A DNA stretch of 25,348 nt from an uncultured Campylobacter sp. (GTDB lineage Bacteria; Campylobacterota; Campylobacteria; Campylobacterales; Campylobacteraceae), in the NCBI GenBank assembly GCA_934728065.1, contig CAKVDW010000019.1, positions 1 through 25,348 on the forward strand, in the 5' to 3' direction. The position numbers were made by a program, and so were the translations under genes. The notes below the pieces were generated by a model, which was given only the letters and a program-made list of their open reading frames with translations, was not told where the DNA came from and did no database searches. Below are positions 21,941 to 25,348 of this stretch, piece by piece (position 1 is the stretch's first letter; each line of letters starts with the position of its first letter).

Positions 21941-22833
21941 GCAAGCTTTTTGAGCTTGGCGATGAAAAATCCCTGATTAAAATCATCAGGGATTATGCGT
22001 TTAGTTTTTGTTTTTATATTTTCATCTTGCGAAAAGCCGTTTATATGCTTGGTGTTGCTTAAATTTAACTCTAAAAGCTCAAGTTTAAAATCGCTCTTTA
22101 AAGCATTTTCTATAACTTCTTCATTTTCTTCTCTTAAAAAAGTGCAGGTGCTATAAACAAGCTCACCTTTTATTTTAAGTGCTTGTAAGGCAGAATGTAA
22201 AAGCTTTTTTTGAAGCAAGGCTATACTTTTGAGTTCTTTTTGGCTTTTTTGAAGCTCAAAGCCCATTTTAGCAAAACTAGAACAAGGCGCATCAAGCAAA
22301 ATTTTATCAAATTTTAAAGGGCAAAGTCTTCCCACAGACTTCGCATCTTTAAGAAAGCATTTTGCATTAAAAACCCCATAATTTTTCAAATTTTCTTGCA
22401 AGGTAAAAAAACGGCTTTTACTCGTTTCAACACAGGATAAAACTCCAAGATTACCCATAAAATTTGCTAAATTTATGCTTTTTCCGCCAGGAGCTGCGCA
22501 CATATCCAAAACAGTTTCACCAGCCTTGACATTAAGATTTTTAGAGCAAAGATAAGAGCTATAATTTTGCAAATAAAAATGCCCCAAGCCATAAATTTTA
22601 AGCCTGCCAAGTCGTTTTTTAAATTCAAAGGGTATCTTATAACAATACTCATCAAGCTTTAAAAAAGGGATTTCATTTGCTTTAAGTTCTTTGCTTAAGT
22701 CCTCATCTTTGCATTTTAAGGAATTTAAAAAAAGACAAACGGCTTTTGGCTTATTAAAAGAGGCGATAATTTGCTCATAAATATCCTCATCATAAAGCTC
22801 TTTAAGGTATAAGCTTAAATCAAAATAAGCCAA
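21937..22833 (-). CDS. NOL1/NOP2/Sun-family RNA cytosine-5 methyltransferase
   Basis: A 298-aa SAM-dependent RNA m5C methyltransferase. Motif I is [18 protein letters not shown], motif IV with a catalytic-loop cysteine is [16 protein letters not shown], and the second cysteine is in [19 protein letters not shown]. The target is probably rRNA, as for RsmB/RsmF, but the exact site cannot be told, so no symbol is given. The protein is short, lacking an obvious NusB-like N-terminal domain (RsmB) or C-terminal PUA domain (RsmF). The start is TTG at 22833, supported by AAGGGA five bases upstream. It overlaps ruvX by 14 bp. It corresponds to C. jejuni Cj0636 as I recall. Confidence 0.88.
   Translation of the reverse strand: MAYFDLSLYLKELYDEDIYEQIIASFNKPKAVCLFLNSLKCKDEDLSKELKANEIPFLKLDEYCYKIPFEFKKRLGRLKIYGLGHFYLQNYSSYLCSKNLNVKAGETVLDMCAAPGGKSINLANFMGNLGVLSCVETSKSRFFTLQENLKNYGVFNAKCFLKDAKSVGRLCPLKFDKILLDAPCSSFAKMGFELQKSQKELKSIALLQKKLLHSALQALKIKGELVYSTCTFLREENEEVIENALKSDFKLELLELNLSNTKHINGFSQDENIKTKTKRIIPDDFNQGFFIAKLKKLA
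21968..21994 (+). terminator. Perfect 10-bp hairpin after oorC, possible terminator
   Basis: AATCCCTGAT pairs fully with ATCAGGGATT around a 7-nt loop, 28 nt past the oorC stop. T-rich sequence (GTTTAGTTTTTGTTTTT) follows after a few bases. It lies inside the coding end of the convergent methyltransferase gene. A weaker CAAGC/GCTTG hairpin precedes it at about 21943-21957. Confidence 0.4.
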
Positions 22834-23206
22834 AATATTCCCTTATCATCACTAAGGCTGCAAGTGAGTCTAATTTACCGTCTTTTTTTCTTAACTTAGC
22901 CACGCCAAAATTTAAGGCTTCTTTGCTCGTAAAACTCTCATCAACAAAATGAATTTTGCCGTTAAACTCAAGCAAATTAATAAAATGCTCCACTCTTTTT
23001 CTCATTTCATTTTCGCTGCTTGCACCTTTTGGCACGCCTATGATGAGCGTTGAAATGCTGTGTTCATTTAAAAGCATTTTTATTTGAGCGGCTGCTTGGT
23101 TGCGATTTTTGCGAAGCACAGCATTTAAGGGCAAGGCAACCTTTTCATCTATGCAAAGTGCTACACCTATGCGTTTTAAACCTATATCAAGCCCTAAAGC
23201 ATTCAT
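22820..23206 (-). CDS. ruvX: RuvX/YqgF-family nuclease (putative pre-16S rRNA nuclease / Holliday junction resolvase)
   Basis: A 128-aa RNase H-fold protein. [20 protein letters not shown] near the start carries the catalytic Asp of the family (LGLDxGxKRIGVA). [22 protein letters not shown], then [10 protein letters not shown] with the second acidic residue, then [14 protein letters not shown] with the third, complete the site. The E. coli homolog trims the 5' end of 16S rRNA; a recombination role has also been proposed. The ATG overlaps the dprA stop by one base (TAATG), and the stop overlaps the next gene by 14 bp. Confidence 0.9.
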   Translation of the reverse strand: MNALGLDIGLKRIGVALCIDEKVALPLNAVLRKNRNQAAAQIKMLLNEHSISTLIIGVPKGASSENEMRKRVEHFINLLEFNGKIHFVDESFTSKEALNFGVAKLRKKDGKLDSLAALVMIREYFGLF

Positions 23207-23973
23207 TATTTTGTCCTCACCAAAACACCTTCTATTTCAAGTTTGCCCTCTAGCTCATATTCATAAATTTTTTCGCCAAATTCAGCCAAAGCCTTATCTA
23301 AACTCACCCCATTTTTGCAAAATTTTAAAATTTTATCATCATTTTCACTGTCTTCAACTAGCCCAAAATTTGAGGCAAAAGCTTTAAAATCGTTAATTAA
23401 ACTCACCTTTCCTTGCTCTAAAAGGCTATTTGTTCCATCGCTTTCGCCTTTTCGTTGTGGCAGGACAAAGACCCTTTTGCCAAGCTTAAGAGCTAGATTT
23501 GCACTGTGCAATGAACCGCTTTTAAAGTCTGCTTGAGCGATGATAATAGCTTCGCTTAAAGCGATAATAATGCGGTTTCGCAACAAAAAATCTTCAGGAC
23601 GAGGCATATAATCTGGCTCATTTTCACTCAAAGCCAAGCCATTTTCATAAATTTGTTTGATGATTTTTTCATTATTTTTAGGATAAATTTGATTAAGCCC
23701 ATTAGCAAAAACACCTATGGTGCAAGGCATTGCTCCTTGATGAGCGTTAATATCAACACCAAATGCCCCACCGCTTATCACGCAAACACCCACTTGTTTT
23801 AAAACTCTTGCAAGCTCTAAAACGCAGTTTTTAGTATAAACACTCATTTTTCTTGAGCCAATAAGAGCGACTTTTGGTTTGTTTAAAAGAGATAAATCTC
23901 CCTTGTAATAAAGTTTTTTAACAGGCTTTTTAATGCTTAAAAGTTCAGCAGGCAAGTTTTCAATGATATTCAT
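23206..23973 (-). CDS. dprA: DNA processing protein DprA (natural transformation)
   Basis: DprA binds incoming single-stranded DNA in the cytoplasm and loads RecA. The protein of about 255 aa has the Rossmann-like core: [93 protein letters not shown] and [21 protein letters not shown]. All are typical, and the frame is intact, so transformation is likely functional. I take the ATG at 23973; a GTG three codons earlier is possible. It overlaps the preceding deacetylase gene by 14 bp and the ruvX start by one base. Confidence 0.93.
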   Translation of the reverse strand: MNIIENLPAELLSIKKPVKKLYYKGDLSLLNKPKVALIGSRKMSVYTKNCVLELARVLKQVGVCVISGGAFGVDINAHQGAMPCTIGVFANGLNQIYPKNNEKIIKQIYENGLALSENEPDYMPRPEDFLLRNRIIIALSEAIIIAQADFKSGSLHSANLALKLGKRVFVLPQRKGESDGTNSLLEQGKVSLINDFKAFASNFGLVEDSENDDKILKFCKNGVSLDKALAEFGEKIYEYELEGKLEIEGVLVRTK

Positions 23974-25057
23974 ACACTTCACTCAAATAAACAAGCTCCA
24001 CACTTTGAAGCAAATCTATGCTTTGAGTTAGGGCTTCAAAGGTGTTTTTTTTGGGGTGGGCTATGGCTATGGCAAAGCCATTTTTATGGGCTAAATTTAC
24101 AGCTTTTTTGATTTGGGCTTTGATTGAGTTTATATCATCTTTGTTGTCCAAAAAAATATCCCTTTTTATCGGCACTTGATTAAATTCTTTAGCGAGCAAA
24201 CTTCCCTTTGATGAGCCTACGGTAATGGAATCTACAAAGATTAAATCATATTTTTGAAAGGCTAAAAATAGCTTTCTCATCGCCGCAACATCCCTTGTAA
24301 AAAGGCTACCTGTATGATTGTTGATGAATTTTACCCCAACAAAATCCTTAGTGATTTGTTCAATTTTGGCTTCAATTTGCTCTTGAGTGTCGTGTGGTTT
24401 GAGGGTTTGAATTTCTTCTCTTTTAAAATTCATAGCTGCTAGTGGCAAATGCACCATAAAAAACTCAAATTCACGCGCATAATGATGAGTGTTTGGGTGA
24501 TTTTTATCTACGGGAAAAAAACTCGGTGTAAGCTTAAGACCTGTGGCTTTAAGCCTTCTTACTTGCTCCTTACTTGCCATATCATCGATGATGATGCTTA
24601 GTTTTGGTTTATTGCTATCATAAATAGGCGTTTTTTTGCTTATATTTTGTTCCTTAAAACTCTTGTTATCATCTTGGAATTTAAGCCCCTTAAAGAAATT
24701 TAAAAAATCATTTTGTTTGTTGAAAAGCTGATTTTTATTAAGCTTAAAATCAATCAAAGCACTAGGATTTTCCTCTTTTTGCGCCTCATTTTTTTGGCTA
24801 GGCGTTAAATTTTCCTCATTAAAACTCTCAGGGTCATAATCAGCAAACAAACCCTTGACAAGTTTTTTCTCTTCTAGCTTTGGTATCGGCATAGCTTCAA
24901 CAACTTCACTTAAGTTTTCATCACCACTTGCATTAACTTCTAAATGAGGTGTTTCACCTTGTTTCATCAGCAGAAAAAAAACAACAAACACAGCGATAAG
25001 ACAGAGTAAAAGTAGCCCAAAAAGGCTATTTGTTAAATATTTCTTCAAAAATTTCAC
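23960..25057 (-). CDS. Divergent polysaccharide deacetylase-family protein, membrane-anchored
   Basis: A 365-aa protein with an N-terminal membrane segment (LFGLLLLCLIAVFVVFFLLM, about residues 13-32), a charged low-complexity linker of about 100 residues, and a C-terminal domain of the divergent polysaccharide deacetylase family: KLSIIIDDMASKEQVRRLKA, TPSFFPVDKNHP, FFMVHLPLAAMNF, FINNHTGSLFTRD, LIFVDSITVGSSKG and FAIAIAHPKKNT. The IIDDM and NHTGS motifs hold likely metal ligands. The domain should face the periplasm; the substrate, peptidoglycan or another glycan, is unknown. Start is GTG at 25057 with a weak AAAGAAA upstream. C. jejuni Cj0633 is the counterpart as I recall. Confidence 0.85.
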   Translation of the reverse strand: MKFLKKYLTNSLFGLLLLCLIAVFVVFFLLMKQGETPHLEVNASGDENLSEVVEAMPIPKLEEKKLVKGLFADYDPESFNEENLTPSQKNEAQKEENPSALIDFKLNKNQLFNKQNDFLNFFKGLKFQDDNKSFKEQNISKKTPIYDSNKPKLSIIIDDMASKEQVRRLKATGLKLTPSFFPVDKNHPNTHHYAREFEFFMVHLPLAAMNFKREEIQTLKPHDTQEQIEAKIEQITKDFVGVKFINNHTGSLFTRDVAAMRKLFLAFQKYDLIFVDSITVGSSKGSLLAKEFNQVPIKRDIFLDNKDDINSIKAQIKKAVNLAHKNGFAIAIAHPKKNTFEALTQSIDLLQSVELVYLSEVYEYH

Positions 25058-25083
25058 TTTCTTTATATATAAATTTAATCTGC

Positions 25084-25089
25084 ATTATA
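25084..25089 (-). promoter_or_regulatory. Extended -10 promoter of the deacetylase-dprA-ruvX operon
   Basis: Minus-strand TGTTATAAT, the same extended form as at waaF, 26 nt before the GTG. It heads four overlapping genes with no further strong promoter between them. Confidence 0.55.
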
Positions 25090-25178
25090 ACAAAAACAAA
25101 GGATATTTTTCAAATGTTTTGCGAAATTTACTCATTTTTTAAGACGGTGCTTTAAATGGATTTTTATAATTTTTTTTG

Positions 25179-25184
25179 TAAAAT
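25179..25184 (+). promoter_or_regulatory. Possible -10 box of the RNase R gene
   Basis: TAAAAT in the context TTTTTTTTGTAAAATGAG, about 38 nt before the GTG start, preceded by a T-run as is common in Campylobacter promoters. Confidence 0.35.
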
Positions 25185-25221
25185 GAGCTTATAAGTTTTA
25201 TCTCAAATTTAAAGAAAAAAA

Positions 25222-25348
25222 GTGAAAGAATTTTTGCGAAATTTGGCTTTTGGTGTGCGTGCTGATGAGGTAAGTAGCGATTTTAAGCAGCTTTTAAGAG
25301 AGCTTTTTGAAAGCAAAATCATCAGCGAACACAAGGGCAAATTCTATC
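25222..25348 (+). CDS. rnr: Start of ribonuclease R (3'-5' exoribonuclease), cut by window end
   Basis: The final 127 bases are open from a GTG at 25222 and encode (M)KEFLRNLAFGVRADEVSSD, then FKQLLRELFESKIISEHKGKFY. This resembles the short N-terminus of Campylobacter RNase R/VacB-type exoribonucleases as I remember it (Cj0631c), and the neighbouring deacetylase-dprA genes support that. No catalytic RNB motif is inside the window. The ribosome site is weak (AAAGAAAA). Confidence 0.6.
   Translation, partial: MKEFLRNLAFGVRADEVSSDFKQLLRELFESKIISEHKGKFY

Noticed and set aside
1..25348. CRISPR arrays, tRNA/rRNA genes, transposases and inverted-repeat-bounded elements
   Set aside because: I looked for regularly spaced repeats, tRNA-like T-loops and transposase motifs and saw none.

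Overview
The window comes from an AT-rich, gene-dense epsilonproteobacterium (Campylobacterota), almost certainly a Campylobacter other than C. jejuni. The call rests on gene content recalled from C. jejuni: PglK and WaaF close together, a flgB-flgC-fliE-PBP cluster, a monomeric icd next to mdh and oorDABC, and a deacetylase-dprA-ruvX-Sun cluster beside RNase R. In C. jejuni NCTC 11168 these lie at three separate places (roughly Cj1130-Cj1148, Cj0525-Cj0538, Cj0631-Cj0636), so this genome has a different order. The C. upsaliensis/C. helveticus branch is a guess. No database was consulted.

Layout. (1) 1-5.9 kb, all minus strand: the LOS heptosyltransferase waaF, a truncated DNA methyltransferase, a small lipoprotein, a complete type II restriction-modification pair, and the N-glycan flippase pglK cut by the window edge. 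Direct repeats show that a restriction-modification module has moved or been lost here. (2) 5.9-6.76 kb: the only accessory-looking plus-strand gene, a hypothetical protein with a C9 homopolymer near its 3' end, a likely phase-variable switch. (3) 6.76-9.8 kb, minus: flgB-flgC-fliE-pbpB, a tightly coupled operon behind a clear sigma-54 promoter. It joins flagellar rod genes to a septal-type penicillin-binding protein. (4) 9.97-12.3 kb, minus: one long gene that fuses a PAP2 lipid phosphatase to an EptA/EptC-type phosphoethanolamine transferase. (5) 12.4-15.9 kb: mltG and a large AsmA-like gene, divergent, with 5' ends that overlap by 41 bp. (6) 15.97-21.94 kb, plus: the icd-mdh-oorDABC operon for the oxidative TCA branch, with no sucCD between mdh and oorD but a 10-codon ORF in their place. 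(7) 21.94-25.06 kb, minus: divergent polysaccharide deacetylase, dprA, ruvX and a Sun-family RNA methyltransferase, all overlapping. The start of RNase R follows on the plus strand at the right edge.

How the genes fit together: the envelope genes (waaF, fused PAP2-Ept, mltG, pbpB, AsmA-like protein, pglK) build or decorate LOS, peptidoglycan and glycoproteins. The flagellar rod genes sit among them. The icd-mdh-oor block makes isocitrate to 2-oxoglutarate to succinyl-CoA in an oxygen-sensitive, ferredoxin/flavodoxin-linked way. The most interesting items are the poly-C switch, the fused lipid A phosphatase/PEA transferase beside rod genes, and the restriction-modification deletion scar. No tRNA, rRNA, CRISPR array or insertion sequence was seen.
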